From assembly GCA_038373865.1 (NCBI GenBank), contig JAXGGA010005145.1:1-64000 (forward strand): a DNA stretch of 64,000 bases, read 5' to 3'. The DNA comes from Uloborus plumipes (lineage: Eukaryota; Arthropoda; Arachnida; Araneae; Uloboridae). This document shows positions 1 through 12,434 of the stretch, one piece after another (positions within the stretch are counted from its first letter, which is position 1; every line of letters begins with the position of its first letter). The position numbers and the translations under genes are program-made. The notes under the pieces are model-generated. The model was not told where the DNA came from, searched no databases, and saw nothing but the letters and a program-made list of their open reading frames with translations.

Positions 1-393
1 AAATCCTTTTCAAATTACTGTAGCAATAAAAAAATGAGTTCCTTTGTTTAATAAGTTTGTTTCCTTCAATATACAGCATAACAGTTCACCTGCTTCTTTT
101 AAAAGGACATCAAATAAAAAGCCAGACAGGAAATTCAACGCTCAAAAAAACATATGGTCAATATGCACGAAAATCCACTTAAAGCTGCATTTTTCGACAA
201 AACGTGACGTGATAGAAATTTTGCAATTTGTTCTGGAATCAACACCGAAAAATACTTCAACCGTTCCATAGAAAAAGCTATGTAATTCAGAGATTTAAAT
301 TCAACACAGGAAGATTTTCCAAATCTCGCTATTTTCCACAGTATTACTTTAATCTAAGTAAAATAATCATTTGGGATTCAGTGGGGTTTGACC
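1..393. other. AT-rich DNA, no gene seen
   Basis: Two short overlapping open frames are present, but they have no recognisable domain and the second runs on into the hAT fragment that follows. I see no promoter, RNA gene or repeat boundary. Confidence 0.5.
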
Positions 394-480
394 AGTGTTT
401 CTCAACCTATGGGTCGCGACCCCAAACGGGGTCGCGAAGCGTTTATTATGGGGTTGCGACACTATCCCAAGACTTCAAAA
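394..480 (+). mobile_element. hAT-type transposon end fragment
   Basis: The segment opens with CAGTGTTTCTCAACC followed by TATGGGTCGCGACCCC, a form typical of hAT-superfamily termini (CAG-rich start, then CTCAACC and a GGTCGCGACC palindrome). A second inverted GGTCGCG lies about 20 bases on. I cannot find the matching right end, so this is treated as a truncated non-autonomous copy and the downstream limit is approximate. Confidence 0.55.
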
Positions 481-1671
481 ATATATTAAAGAAAGTTAAA
501 AACTACTATAAAGTAAGCAAAGCTTTTTCCCAAGGCACTTTTGTGTAGTTTCAATACTTGACCGCCCCCCCCCCCCCCCGACTAGATCCGTTGCTCCCTC
601 TCCCAATGTCTTCTAAGATTATCTAAAACTTCGGTTTAAGAACTTCAATCTTTTCAAATTTCAGGGAAAGAGTTCTCGATTTCATCTCACCCTAACAACA
701 TTTTCAGTCCGATACTTGTTTGTATAGGCTTTCTGTTCTTGTGTTTCTCTTTCACTTGACCCGTGTTTGGGTGTATATGTAATATAATGACAGCCCGGTT
801 ATGTTATCCACCAACTACAGTTTCGTCTTTGTTATGAACTCATCAGTCTGGCAGAGTCAATTTCCAAGATGGAGTAGTCCTCTCATTCAAGCTGAAATAA
901 CCAACAAACTGGTAGCTAAAATTAATTAAGCACACCAACACGGATCCGTAACCAATGATGCCGTTTAACTCGCAAATGAAAGTAAAAACTTAGCTATAAA
1001 TGAGTGTTATTGCCCTTAAAGTAAGGCTGAGGAATAACATGCAATATATAGTGCAGTGAGGACGCGTCAGCCTCAATGTCAATGAGGGGCATCTGCCTCT
1101 TGTTCGGTTATCGACTATTCCAGACTGAAGAATCTATAACAAAGGCAAAACTAGTCTCTGGATGTCATAACTCGGCTATTGGAACATGTCATGTAGTCAA
1201 TAACATATCAAACTAAAATATTGAATTGCTTTCAAGGAATAAAAATAATCGAACCCCCCCCCCCCCCCAATCGCAAAAATTATCTAAAAATTACGTAAGT
1301 TGCGACAATGTTTAAATCCCGCTGCTGTGGTAATTTAGAAATTTTTAGTATTTGTTATCACTGTAATTGAAACAATTTTTGGAAGAATAAATTCGTTGAC
1401 TCACCTTCAAATTAAAACCACCTGTAAATCCTTATCCTGGACTCGTATTTGGTCAGTTCAGAGCAGCTCCATTTCCTTTATCAAGACACATTACCATTCC
1501 CAGAGCAGTATAATCTACTTTAGTTCATTGTTCAAAACCAGAGCGGATTAAGCCCGGCCAAAATTCACCAAAGTTCCTTTTTAGCCCTGGCTTAAAGGCT
1601 GGTAACTTTGTGCTTAATATATTTTTGCTATGCACTATTGAAGAAGCTTGTTTTGATAGCATCGAAACAGC
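481..1671. other. Non-coding AT-rich DNA with two poly-C runs
   Basis: No gene or boundary of a known element is visible. Homopolymer C runs lie at about 564-579 and 1254-1268; such runs recur across the window and are often found inside MITEs here, so this stretch may hold old unclassified copies. Confidence 0.4.
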
Positions 1672-2335
1672 TACTGTCCGTCCGTGGAAACCGCGCTTAG
1701 CACTCGCGAACCATTTCAATTAAAAAGGGGGTGATGGGTTGTGCGTGGGTACTTTTCGAATTTTTCAATTTAAAACTTGTATTTGCTACTGTCACGAGCA
1801 CTCACGAAATTTTGATGAGATGTTGGCAGCATGGCGTTTCGAAAAAGAGGGCATTGTTGTTAACATCGGGCTTCTTATAGAATTGTGGTTTTTGAACCGT
1901 CGATGTCGTGTCGAACTTCGAGTATAGCTGTTGAAATCAGTTTCCTTTCGAACTGTTGCTTTGGATTGTCGATGTCGAATGTGAAATATAATCCTTTTTT
2001 GATAGGTGTTCAGTGTTTACTTGTAAATATGTTTTACAGTTCCAATTAAAATTCAACTTATTACAAAAGGCTGAATTCGTTTTTTATCGCATTGAAATTG
2101 AAATTGTTTCCTAAATTGTTTCGGTTGAATTAAACAGCTATCCTTTTGAGGTATTCAACTAAACTATGTATTTGAAATTAGCATCGTTCTACGTTGTTTG
2201 ATACGGCTCAAAACGCTTCTTATTATGCTTCCCCTTATTGTTATCTTACCTATCACCCCTATTTTGGTAAGATCAGAGAAGACCTGACGCATGCGTAAAT
2301 AAGCAGAAGGTTTTAACTAAGAAAATCAGACAGTA
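1672..2335. repeat. Dispersed repeat S, longer copy (S1)
   Basis: This shares two long blocks with 38159-38471: an opening block around CACTCGCGAAC and a closing block that includes CAACTAAACTATG, CACCCCTATTTTGGTAAGATC and GCATGCGTAAAT. Between the blocks S1 has about 352 bases (1789-2140) missing from the other copy. Both breakpoints in S1 carry GCTA, so the difference is a microhomology deletion in S2 or a flanked insertion in S1. No coding capacity or terminal repeats identify the class. Confidence 0.7.
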
Positions 2336-4645
2336 TTTTTTGTGAGTTTTAAACTCTCTTTAAACGCTTTTATTTTCCTTTTTGTTCACGTTATCTTATT
2401 TTACGGATTTCTTAGTACAAAGTTTTCTACTGCATTTAATACATGATGTATGAGAGCTGGTTTTCGAGACGAAGTAATAAAATCCCACATACACGGAAAC
2501 AGAAAACACTTTCCATGCTCCTTAAAGCAAAATTAGCTACCATTTCAGACTACAAATTAAGACATCTCATTGAACGCAAATAGGAATTTAACTACTAGTT
2601 TCGGTTTAGAATTAATGAAGACGACAGTCGCACATCCGAATTTATGTCGCAGCATTTCTAACTAACGACAAATTGAACATTAATTTCGTTTAAAATATGA
2701 TTTTGGTGCGGTTATCTAAGATTTTCAATTAAATAAATGTTCGCATTCTAATATACTAATGAAAATATCTAATGCAGATGAATTATGAATACATATCAAA
2801 TGGACGGAAGAAAAATTTATTGCTTACTGTTCTGCAGCTCATTGTTATGCTTCAAAAAAATAGCTTTCCTAACTTTCTAAGCTCTTTTTAGTTTTGGTTG
2901 TTTCCATGATATATTTATTCAGTTTTCAGTGCTCTCGCAAAATTGGCATTGTGACTATTACTGTTCCCAAGCTGATACCATTGATTTTAGGTGAAGTTTA
3001 AATTTAATTTTTCTTTGACAGTCATTCAGAATACGATTGTGCAACCAGTGTAATTTTTTTCCAATTAAGTATCTGTAATGAGCCTAAATATACTTTTCGT
3101 TTTTCTTTCAGTTTACATAAAAACCATTAATGAGGTTTTGTGTCGCTGTCAATGTTTTTGTTTCATTTCAAATGATAAACGTTTATAATGCTTTATTTTG
3201 CTGTCAATGCTACAGTCAATAGTTTCTCTCTCGTGTTTAGATATCCTGGACTAGCGTATTAAATTTTCCATTAAACCTCAAAAATGAACTGTAAGAACAT
3301 GACAGTGAAGATATTTCGCTACACATACAGCACACTCTAATTATCGCAACTTGATGTCACATATGTTATTTGTTGTGCTGTGCTATGTTGGGCTGTCTTT
3401 TATCCTATTGCAAACTTAATGTATCATAAAGGAACGCTATATAAATAGTTACGATATTAAAGAAAATAGCACAGAAGTCTTGTAAAACCACATCGTGGTT
3501 TGTATCTTTTGTATCACATGTATTGTACCATATGTGATACTTCAATTAAATCGATCCTCTTTTGCTAATTACGGCAGCTGCTTCCTATGGGTTGGACTGA
3601 ACTGCCTGGATGTCACACGATCTGGTCAAGTCACAGTGATGACAGGATCTTTGGGCCCCCGTGGAGACAAAGATTAAGAGCCACAATTCCTCCCTTTCAC
3701 CGGAGACTGCCCGAACTTAAATTCACGCAAGGAAGGGCGGAAATTCTCAATTTGCCCAATAAAACTCCAAATTATGTCTGTTAATAAAATATAGGTATGC
3801 TTACATAAGTTCTTCTGCTGAAAAGAGACAGTCGGACATTTAAAAATTGTAATACTGTCTCCGAATTTGCCGAATCGTCATCCAAAATTGCCGAAAAAGT
3901 AAATGTTTTGATAGGTCACAGTGACTTCCCGTAACCCTTGTATTTCACACAATTTTTTGCCATTTTTTATAGATTATTAACATTGAACAAGCCATTTATA
4001 AATTTATCAAATAAATTTACATTACAGTTATGTCACCACTCTAAAATGAAACATCTGAAACCAACGACTAGATCATTTAGTAATCTACGGAACAATTTTT
4101 GTATATACTTTTAGGATGAGTGAGGAGTTCTTATTTTGAGCAAACTGTTATGCAATCTTTGATGCAAAGGGCTTAAAAACGCGTAAATATTTTTTAGTTT
4201 GCATATTGATTAGAAATTGATAAACAAATAGGTCATTCCACCATCTAATGCGGAACAATTAGACTAACTTTTTACGAACATTTACATAGATCGATGTACA
4301 AAATAACCAGAGCTAAAAGTTAAACATTTTCTGACCTAGTGAGAGTACTTTGCTTATGTACTTTGTTAAGCAAAAAAAAAAAAAAAAAGTAAAAAATCAT
4401 TTGTGACTTTTTTTTCCTAACTGAAGTATCGCTGGCACGTGAGAAACTAGCAAAAGAAACCCAGTGACTATCATATTTATATCGCTTCAAATTTTAAGCC
4501 TACAATTAGGTTTCTTTTGTATTGTATTCAGTGTTATCTTGAGAAAAAGGAAATATTAAACTTATGATTTATTAATAACTGTCTTGTATAGTGCATTCAT
4601 ATCAGGCGTGATACACTAAGAGGTTTTTCGGACTGGGTAACGTAA
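2336..4645. other. Non-coding AT-rich DNA
   Basis: No supported gene. Two short open frames near 3495-3784 have no known motif. A poly-A run of about 16 bases lies near 4373. Confidence 0.45.
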
Positions 4646-4816
4646 CAGGGACGTCATTTCAAGTTTTTCCAGGGCAAAGGGTCCAAACACAAATTAATTT
4701 CATCGAAAATCATTAAAAACCACGCCTACTTATATGTAAATACATTGATTTCTCAAAGCCGGGGGGTGGGGGCGGAATTGACCTCCATGCCCCGCCCCCC
4801 GAAATGACGGGCCTTG
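4646..4816. mobile_element. Small hAT-type MITE
   Basis: The left end reads CAGGGACGTCATTTC and the right end, on the other strand, CAAGGCCCGTCATTTC, so the ends form an imperfect terminal inverted repeat. Just inside the right end is a GGGGGGCGGGGC block. The flanking octamers TAACGTAA and TAAAGAAA agree at six of eight positions, consistent with a worn 8-bp TSD. It has no coding potential and would be mobilised in trans. Confidence 0.6.
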
Positions 4817-6279
4817 TAAAGAAACGAAAATAGTAATTAATATGAAAAATAAAAATAGTAATTTATCTTTTTTTTATTACAATAAAAAGAAAAATGTCTT
4901 AACTCCAGGAAACATTGACTTTGATCTAAAAAAAGGTGCAAAATGTATGCATTTGGCTAAACTTTTCGACTAAAATTTGAAATTTTCTCCACAAAAAACG
5001 TGAGTTCTACACGTTTATGTCGTTTATGCCCCTTACTTGACACTTTAGAAGCATGATATTTCTTTTGCGTGACATTTCGTTTTCTCAAGGATTTTACTAC
5101 GCAACTTTCTTCTTTTTTTCTAGTGTAGACTTGTTGAGCTTAGTGTAAGTTTGCTTGTTAAGTTAGTACTTTTTTTTGCCGATTTTGGCTCAGGGTTGGA
5201 CTGTATACTTTCCGTTCTTAATGATTATCTTTTGAAGAACAGGTACCTTAGCGTTTTCCTCCTCGCCCCCCCCCTCCTCATATCATTAACGGTCTCTTTT
5301 TCATCAGATGAAGCAAAGTACTTTTAGGTAATAATTCTTTCTTCTCGTACAATTTTCTGTAAGCATACAATGTTACCATGTAAGAGAAAGTTCTATTGCT
5401 TTATTTGCGGCAATCTCATAGTAGTTCTTTTTCTATCTCGTTAGTATTTTTAAAAAATTATTAGATTTTTTTGTGTCATTTCTTTTTCTTTAATTTATAC
5501 AATCTTTTATTCCCTCTCTTTTTCAAAGTCCGAGTTTGCTTCTTTCAACCGTTCCCTTTTTGTTTGCATTCTACTAGCACTTGATGATGGCATCTTTACA
5601 GTATAAAACCAAAATTGGATGTAAATACGGAAACGAATAAAATATGTAAATAAAATCTGACAAAAAGTAAATTTTAAAAAGCTATTAGTTCCACTTATTT
5701 AATAATTAAAAAGAAAAGTTTTATTCAAGATATTTCATTTACGAAATCCCTCTACGAAACAAGACTACAAATAAAATCGGTAGTAATACCCATGCATATT
5801 TATTCAGAAATACTCTTGGTTGAAACGTTCCGAACTTGACGTCATGTGTGCGAGACCACATTAGTTATCAAATAACTAATTACTGAATAAAAATAACATT
5901 GACATATTTTCAGAAAATGCGTATACATGTTTAGATATTTTTATAATCCTTTATTATTTTAAGTTTTAGCTTTCAGTTTGGAACCAGTTTCAAAAATTAC
6001 TTTTATTCTGTCAGGGATGTGCCATGAACTTACGATAAGTTTAACCTACAATAAAAACCATATCTACAGTCCAATTGTTAAAATAAGGCAAAAAAAAAAA
6101 AAGAAAGAAAGAAAACTTACCTTTTTAAAATTTTAATAGCAGAAATATCTGAGACAATACAAAAACAAAGTTTTTCTTTTTTGAGTCGAACACCTGTTAA
6201 CTGAATCAAGTTTAGTTCATGTTAACCATGTTTCAAACTTTTGCCACTCAAAAACCAAAATGCTGGGAAGGTATTCTTA
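4817..6279. other. Non-coding AT-rich DNA
   Basis: No gene, RNA or element boundary could be supported. A short poly-C tract lies near 5265 and an A/GAAA tract near 6090. Confidence 0.45.
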
Positions 6280-6582
6280 GGCAGGAATTCAAGTGAAACA
6301 GGCGATCGCAAATTAAAATCGCTGCTGGAAATGAATTACATTAGAACGTTTCTTGATAAAAACATCGTGACGTCAGCGTGACGTTTGCCTATGAAAAACG
6401 AGCTAGATAAAACGTCACAGCCTACTTGGCGAATAAGAGGAGATCACTGACTGCTTGTGAGCTCTTATTGGCTCCACACGTAGTGACGTCAGTGCCAAGT
6501 TAAGTTGATGATAATGTAATTCACTTCCAGTAGCGATTGCAATTCGAAGCGATTGCAATGGTTCTTCACTTGAATCCCTGCG
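6280..6582. mobile_element. Harbinger-like MITE with TTA TSD
   Basis: Termini GGCAGGAATTCAAGTGAA (left) and CGCAGGGATTCAAGTGAA (right, reverse strand) form a good terminal inverted repeat. A TTA trinucleotide flanks both sides (6277-6279 and 6583-6585), the 3-bp TWA-type TSD expected for PIF/Harbinger elements. Inner sequence carries GCGATCGCAA and GCGATTGCAA near the two ends. It is 303 bp, non-coding, and more GC-rich than its surroundings. Confidence 0.65.
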
Positions 6583-6692
6583 TTAAATATTATCTGAACT
6601 GCAAAAGAATAAGCTGTGTATTTTATATTGTTCAAAAAATATTTTTGTCAACTTTTCTGTTTTCCTTGAAGTGACTCAAATTCAGAATCAGT

Positions 6693-7282
6693 CAGGGCCG
6701 TATTTAAGGGGTGGGCTTTTAGGGTTCAAACCCTCCGAAATTTTTCAAAACTATTGCAAAAATGCTTTCCATAGTTTCTCACTGAAAAAAATCATTATTG
6801 CTATTTTATTTTAATTTTCTTATTTACTTTGAAACTGCATTTGAAAAATGAATGATCATTGTTGAATAATTTGTACAAATTAAGTGTTTTTCTGCAGTAT
6901 TATTTTTATTGCAGTTTTTGAAAATATATTTTCTTAACAATACACCTTTCTCTTCGAATTTTTAATAAAACTAATTAAGAAACACAAAAATTCTTCAAAT
7001 TTTAAAGTGCCAAACTCTTTATTTAACACATCTTATAAGTGTCGTCAGATAGAAATTTTAAAAGTACTAATTTCGAAAAACTCATCTATCCAGATTTTTT
7101 TTTCTCCATTGAAAATATGAGCCTTTTTTTACGTTTTTCATGTTAATACCCTTTCAACATCTATTGTAACAAAAATCAACAGAATATAGAACATGAAATC
7201 AAATTCTATTGATTTTATAGATTTCACGAGAAATCGGTTTTGTACCCCCCCCCCCCGAAACTAAGGTCTGGTTACGACCCTG
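6693..7282. mobile_element. hAT MITE with perfect 8-bp TSD
   Basis: Left terminus CAGGGCCGTATTTAAG, right terminus (reverse strand) CAGGGTCGTAACCAGAC. The exact octamer GAATCAGT flanks it at 6685-6692 and 7283-7290, the 8-bp TSD of hAT elements. Inside the right end is a poly-C/G block. It is 590 bp and has no coding frame. Confidence 0.8.
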
Positions 7283-7290
7283 GAATCAGT

Positions 7291-8442
7291 ATGCTCTGTC
7301 CTTTTACATCTTGTCCAACCCTTTGCAGAAATTGATAGTAGTCACTTGAAAAGGGGAACTTATTGCTCAGAAATAGTGTATATCAGCACTCAAATTCTTT
7401 TCTTTGCTTTGTGAAGACAAAAATAAGAAGCCAACTCATTCCTTACTTGCTAAATACTGAGCTGTTCTGATAAATCCCAATAAAGACATAATAAACAGCC
7501 TATGCATTTCGGGCATGCTTCATTCCCGCAGGAAATTTTCTCCTCCCAATTCAGGACCGTGGCCAAACAGAAGACTAACACAATCTTGTTTGCTGGAGAC
7601 AGCGATAATTAAGAAAGAGGAGAAAGAGGTGTTGAGGAGTTTCCTTTTTCTCTACTCTACATTAAATCTTTTTCTCTTTTTTTTTGGATGTTTACATATC
7701 ATGAATGTTTTGTATAATACCATAAGGGGTCCCAATACCTCAAAAGTGATCAAAAGACCAAAAGATTTTTATTACTTATTTCAAAAGTAAAAGTTATTTA
7801 AAACACTCAGAAAACATAGGATTGCTCTAGCTAAATTATTTAAAAAGTTATGAGTGACTTTAGGGCATGCATGCTATGTGTTTGAATGGAAAAGCAAAAC
7901 TTCAAAGTGCTTTTTCTCGATGATCGGCTTTTAGTGCTTCTATGTTACTGGAAATGCTAAGGAATTTTTTCTATTAATGATACGACTTTAAAGCAATATT
8001 TTTTGCACTCAGAATAATATATTTAACAAAACTGTGCATTGAATAAGCATTTCATAAATTACTAAAATTTTTAGAGCTTGTTAAACCTCGAAAAACAAAG
8101 TTTTCTGAGAATTTTTTACATGAAAGGTCACAAAATATTTTCGAATCAATATATAAGAAAATGAATGCACAGATTTTTAGGGGTAATTCTTGTGTTCATT
8201 CAGCAAAAAGAAATCTTGAAATTAGTGCAAAAACAAAAAAGCCTTAAAATTTTTAAAAAATTGAAATTTTCTTAATTTTTCAAATTTTTTAAAAAAAGTG
8301 GGCAAAAATTTTAATGTTTGAAAATAAATTATTAATTGTTAAATAAGTGTAGAAACAAAGATTTCAAAGAATTATATTTTTCACATAAATTTAAGAAGAT
8401 TGTTTGAAAGGTACTGTAACCCCTTTATTAGATTCTGTAAAT
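7291..8442. other. Non-coding AT-rich DNA
   Basis: A 91-codon open frame starts at 7515 but shows no recognisable domain and a T-rich composition; I do not call it a gene. Nothing else is supported. Confidence 0.45.
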
Positions 8443-8520
8443 CTGTGGCTCTCAACCTGGGAGACATACCTTCCTCGGGGGAGAGGAAATTTAAGGTAGG
8501 TGTCTGAATAAATACAAAAA
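8443..8520 (+). mobile_element. hAT-type terminus fragment
   Basis: CTGTGGCTCTCAACCTGGG resembles the hAT-type start CAGTGGTTCTCAACCTGGG. No right end or TSD was found, so it is a degraded remnant with an approximate limit. Confidence 0.4.
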
Positions 8521-8694
8521 TAAAATGGAAAATTAAATTAACTAAAGAGCATTAAGTTTTTTTTTTTTTTCAGTTTTTGTTTAAAAAAAAGAAAAAGATT
8601 TATTTATGTAAAATTTATTTATGAATTTTTAAAAAATGAAACATCCCCCCCCCTTTCCACTAATGAGACAGGGTTTGATGCGCATTTCTGCCTG

Positions 8695-8851
8695 AGGGCC
8701 TTGCTTCACATCAGCAGAAAACTAACCTAAACCGAAGGCAGAAACCGAAAATCCGGGTACTTTGAATTTAAAGGGAAATGGAAAGTACCCCGATTTTCGG
8801 CTTTTGCCTTCAGTTTCGGTCGGTTTTCTGCTCATGTGGAACCAAGTCCTT
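8695..8851. mobile_element. Palindromic MITE with about 70-bp inverted arms
   Basis: The two halves are near inverted copies: the left arm has AGGGCCTTGCTTCACATCAG and the right arm, read in reverse, AAGGACTTGGTTCCACATGA. Both continue through GCAGAAAAC, a GGCAGAAACCGAAA-like block and GGGTACTT to a small centre near 8770. The element could fold as one long hairpin. The family is uncertain because the TSD is unclear, and the open frame across it is an artefact of the palindrome. Confidence 0.65.
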
Positions 8852-10451
8852 ATAGTTTTCACTCTTGCTTTAGATTTATTGTCACAGTTATGAAATCTAA
8901 ATTTAACAAACAATAGTGAGCTCTATGCACAACTGCGAATTGAGTGTTATGTAGTTTTTAGATACTTATGTCAATGACAAAAACTGAGATTATTTCATAT
9001 TTTAAAAACTAAATTTCGTCCTACATTCGCAAAATATTGATTTGCAATTTTCATGCTTTCAATTTCCATGAGAGTAAGAGCAGAATTCGGCGAAGCTCTT
9101 TTCCATAATTATTTAAACTACTTCTCATTTACGTGCATAAATATTTATGGCTATTAGCCGGAAAAGCAGTAACTCTTCCAGGAATCATCACCGTCAAAGC
9201 CAGATCAAATAATAGGCCATTTAGTTCGAGCATCAGTTGCGAATGGATAATGTATTCATATAAGGATACGAAGTATTCTCTAATTTAATCAAAATAATTC
9301 TAGTTCGGAAAATGGGCTATCTTGATATCTGTTTTTAAATATTTAACCTCAAGTTCCCTGCTATTGCAAGTGAAAATTTCTAAGCTGTAAATAAAGCCCA
9401 AATCTCTTCAAAATAAGAGTATGTTTTAGCATTAAGTACACCTATCCCTCGGTTTAGGTATTAATTGTCATATTTCACACAAAACCGTGCAAATTAAAGT
9501 CTTGGATTTTGCTATTTACAACAGTTTAAAATGAAAAAAAAAGCCCCCTGAAACGTATATAGTTTATTAAAAATTTATGTCAAGCAAAATTTAGAGGTCT
9601 TGAAAAGACATAAAATTATACTTCGTTCATGACAGACAGGAAAATAGCTAAACAGATTGTATAATATATATTTAACCGCGACTAAGACAAAAAATTATGC
9701 ATTTCATCGCAATAAATGGTGTGATTTATTACTATGATACTTATCTTTCTTTTGTTTTTTTTAATCATTTACCAATTTCTTTTAATTAGCACTCGTACCT
9801 TAAAGCATTTTCTGCTAGAAAAGCAGCAGAGGTATGATTTTATGCCGTACTTATGGCAAGAAACATTTTCAATTGCACATTTAAAGACATTTTTATTCTT
9901 GAAAACCTTGACTAAAGACAAACTATTTCTAGCTATATAATTCCTCGGAACAATGTTACTTCCAAAGGAATGAAGTTCAAAAATGACTTGTAATTTAAGT
10001 AAATAAGGGGTGAATTGGCGTAGGAACGCATCGGGATGCCCCCGTGCCGGTACTGTAACATTGCAGTGAAAGTTCCTGGAGAGCATTTCACCACGATGAT
10101 AGTGTTACAACAAAAAAGCAACATTTACGTGAAAGTATTTTGCGAAGAAAACATCAGCAGTTACAACTCGTTCACAGTAAAATAATCTAATTTCTCTTAA
10201 TACATTAATTTATTGCAAGGGAATGGAAAGATATACGAGTGGTTTCGTTCACGAGGTAAGGTAAACAAATAACCCATTGTTATTTTAACAGCACAAAGCG
10301 TAAGAATCTACGGGAAGTAGTTAAGAAAAGAAAAATCGTTATTGTCCGACAGGGTAACTTTAAGCCTCAATTTAACTACTTTTAATCAATCCACTAATAT
10401 TTTAAGTTTTTTTGTATTTGTGAGTATAAAACGGAAACAAACCTTTTAAAG
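8852..10451. other. Non-coding AT-rich DNA
   Basis: Overlapping short frames on both strands at 9734-10124 have no shared domain and low complexity. I see no gene or element boundary. Confidence 0.45.
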
Positions 10452-10510
10452 TAGGGGTCTCTAACCCGTGGCCCGCTGGTGATATTTTAGTAGCCCAGGA
10501 AGCGTTTTCA
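10452..10510 (+). mobile_element. hAT-type terminus fragment
   Basis: TAGGGGTCTCTAACCCGTGG followed by CCCGC resembles the common hAT MITE start CAGGGGTCTCCAACC. Only one end is visible. Confidence 0.4.
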
Positions 10511-11594
10511 ATTCGATAAAAACGAAATTTTGAAAAATAAAAGCAAACGGTTGAAGTACGTGTCCGAAAGACAAGAATGCACAAAATTGTCTTATTTATA
10601 TCTTCTATCTTCGGTAGTACCTACATATGCGAAAAGTTGTCAGGTAAAATAAAGAACACAAAATCAGAAATAAGAATACTTTTCATAGATCAACATTTTT
10701 AGGATAGAGTAGGAATCGCAAAAATCCAGAATATCTTTCCAGTATCTAAACACGAAAAAATCAAAAATAATGTCAAATTCCACGTTAAGATTGAAGAGAC
10801 TTGTCCTTCCAGCAATGTTTTTTTTTAAGAAATCAATAGTGTTGTTGACGAAGTATGTAGCATCGTTATATACCATGGCATTTTGTTTCATTATTAAAAA
10901 CATATGTGTAAAGTAATATTGATTTGAATTCTGCTGAACTTTTCGTAAGCATCAAATATTAGACGATTTAAGAACTTTGTTTATCCTTTCCCCTCGAAAT
11001 TAATTTAAGTGCTATAATATCCCCCGTAGGTAAAACATTAAGTTTTACCTACGTTACGTATTCGATAAGCCCACAGATGTTTGGCACGCGATCTTTCTCA
11101 GATATTTTCTTTCATGTGACCCGCAGTGGTAAAAAGTTGAAGGCTTCTATCTTGAAGTACTGTGTAGTTAACCAAAATTAAGAAAAGGTAAATGTTAAAT
11201 CTATTTAAAATGAATTACTAGCCTGGCTTAAAATTAATATCTTGTTTCGTTTGTTGATTATTTTTTTATGTAACTAACTTCTAAGAACACAATTTTCTTA
11301 CAACTTAAAAATTTTTCAGCTGATCTTCAATTAAAAAACAAATCAAAAATTAAAAGTGTCAAAAAGGGAAGCATATAAAGCTTTATGTGAATAAAAAATT
11401 ATTCTATGAAAAAAGGATACGGGAAAAAGGCTAAAAACACCGTCAATCGCGAATTAAGTTGGAGTATATGAGCCACACATAAATCATAATCAATCCGTAA
11501 CAAATGAAAGTCATCTACTAAATGAAATAAGTAACAAGCGAAAGAAATAAAATAATCTTGTATATTTAGGTAAGTTTAGAATACCTTTGAAAGG
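10511..11594. other. Non-coding AT-rich DNA with one strong hairpin
   Basis: No gene. A perfect 12-bp inverted repeat, CGTAGGTAAAAC at 11025-11036 and GTTTTACCTACG at 11042-11053, encloses a 5-base loop and stands alone. Confidence 0.5.
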
Positions 11595-11602
11595 ATAGAT
11601 AC

Positions 11603-12110
11603 TAGGGTGTCCCGAAAAAATCGAATTTCTACAAAGCACTTAGCCTTAGTGCGGAAAATTTGTGACTCTTTAGCACTAATTACAGGGCAAAATTTCTTGA
11701 CTCTGAGTTAATGCCTTCTGCTCTGGCAAAAGGCTTGAAGTTTATAGATTTTTGAAAAAAAAATCGAAAACAGAGAAAATTTACAAAATATTTTAAAATC
11801 CACAGAATGTTAAACCTTAGTGCTGAAAATTTGTAACTTCCTAACACTAATCACTGAAAAAAATTTCGGGAGTCTGAGTTAATACCTTTTGTTCTGGAAA
11901 GAGGCTTGAATTTTAGAAATTTTTAGAAAAAAATCAAAAAAAGAGAAAATTTACAAAATATTTCAAATTTCACCGAATGTTAAGAATTAGTGCAAAAAAT
12001 TTGTGACTTCCTATCACAAACTAATACGTAAAATTTTAAGTCTGTGAGCTAATTACTTATGCTCTGAAAAGAGGCCTGAAATTAGAGCATTTCGTAAAAA
12101 AAATCTTAAA
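11603..12110 (+). repeat. Left terminal inverted repeat, tandem units of about 176 bp
   Basis: The phrase CTTAGTGC-(N)-AAATTTGTGACT, followed later by TCTGAGTTAAT and GCTCTGG-(N)-GGCTTGAA, comes round at about 11640, 11815 and 11990. Units have diverged from one another but each matches its partner in the right arm better, so the array predates this copy. Confidence 0.75.
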
Positions 12111-12434
12111 TGCGAGTTACACATAACAAAGCTGCTACATACCTAATACGCTCCAATATTTCGAATTTTTATCGCCTGAATAACAACATCAGACTACCTC
12201 TTGAACTGAAATGGGCTCCTCTTCTTTGTTTATATGGTTAAGTCTATAAGGAAGTCAAGTGTTTTAAATATTGGTTGGAAGTCGTATGGAGTGTTTTTCG
12301 TATTACTGCAATATGTCTAAATCGAAACGCTAAATTTTTCTCCCCCAAGAGATATTTCTAAATGGACAATTTTTGGGTATGCTAAAGACTTTGACTGCAC
12401 GCTTCTAACCTATGGAGATGTTATAAAATGTTGT

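Noticed and set aside
4231..4260. GGTCATTCCAC resembling a terminus of element Z
   Set aside because: No matching second end, TSD or iterated motif nearby; an 11-base match is too short.
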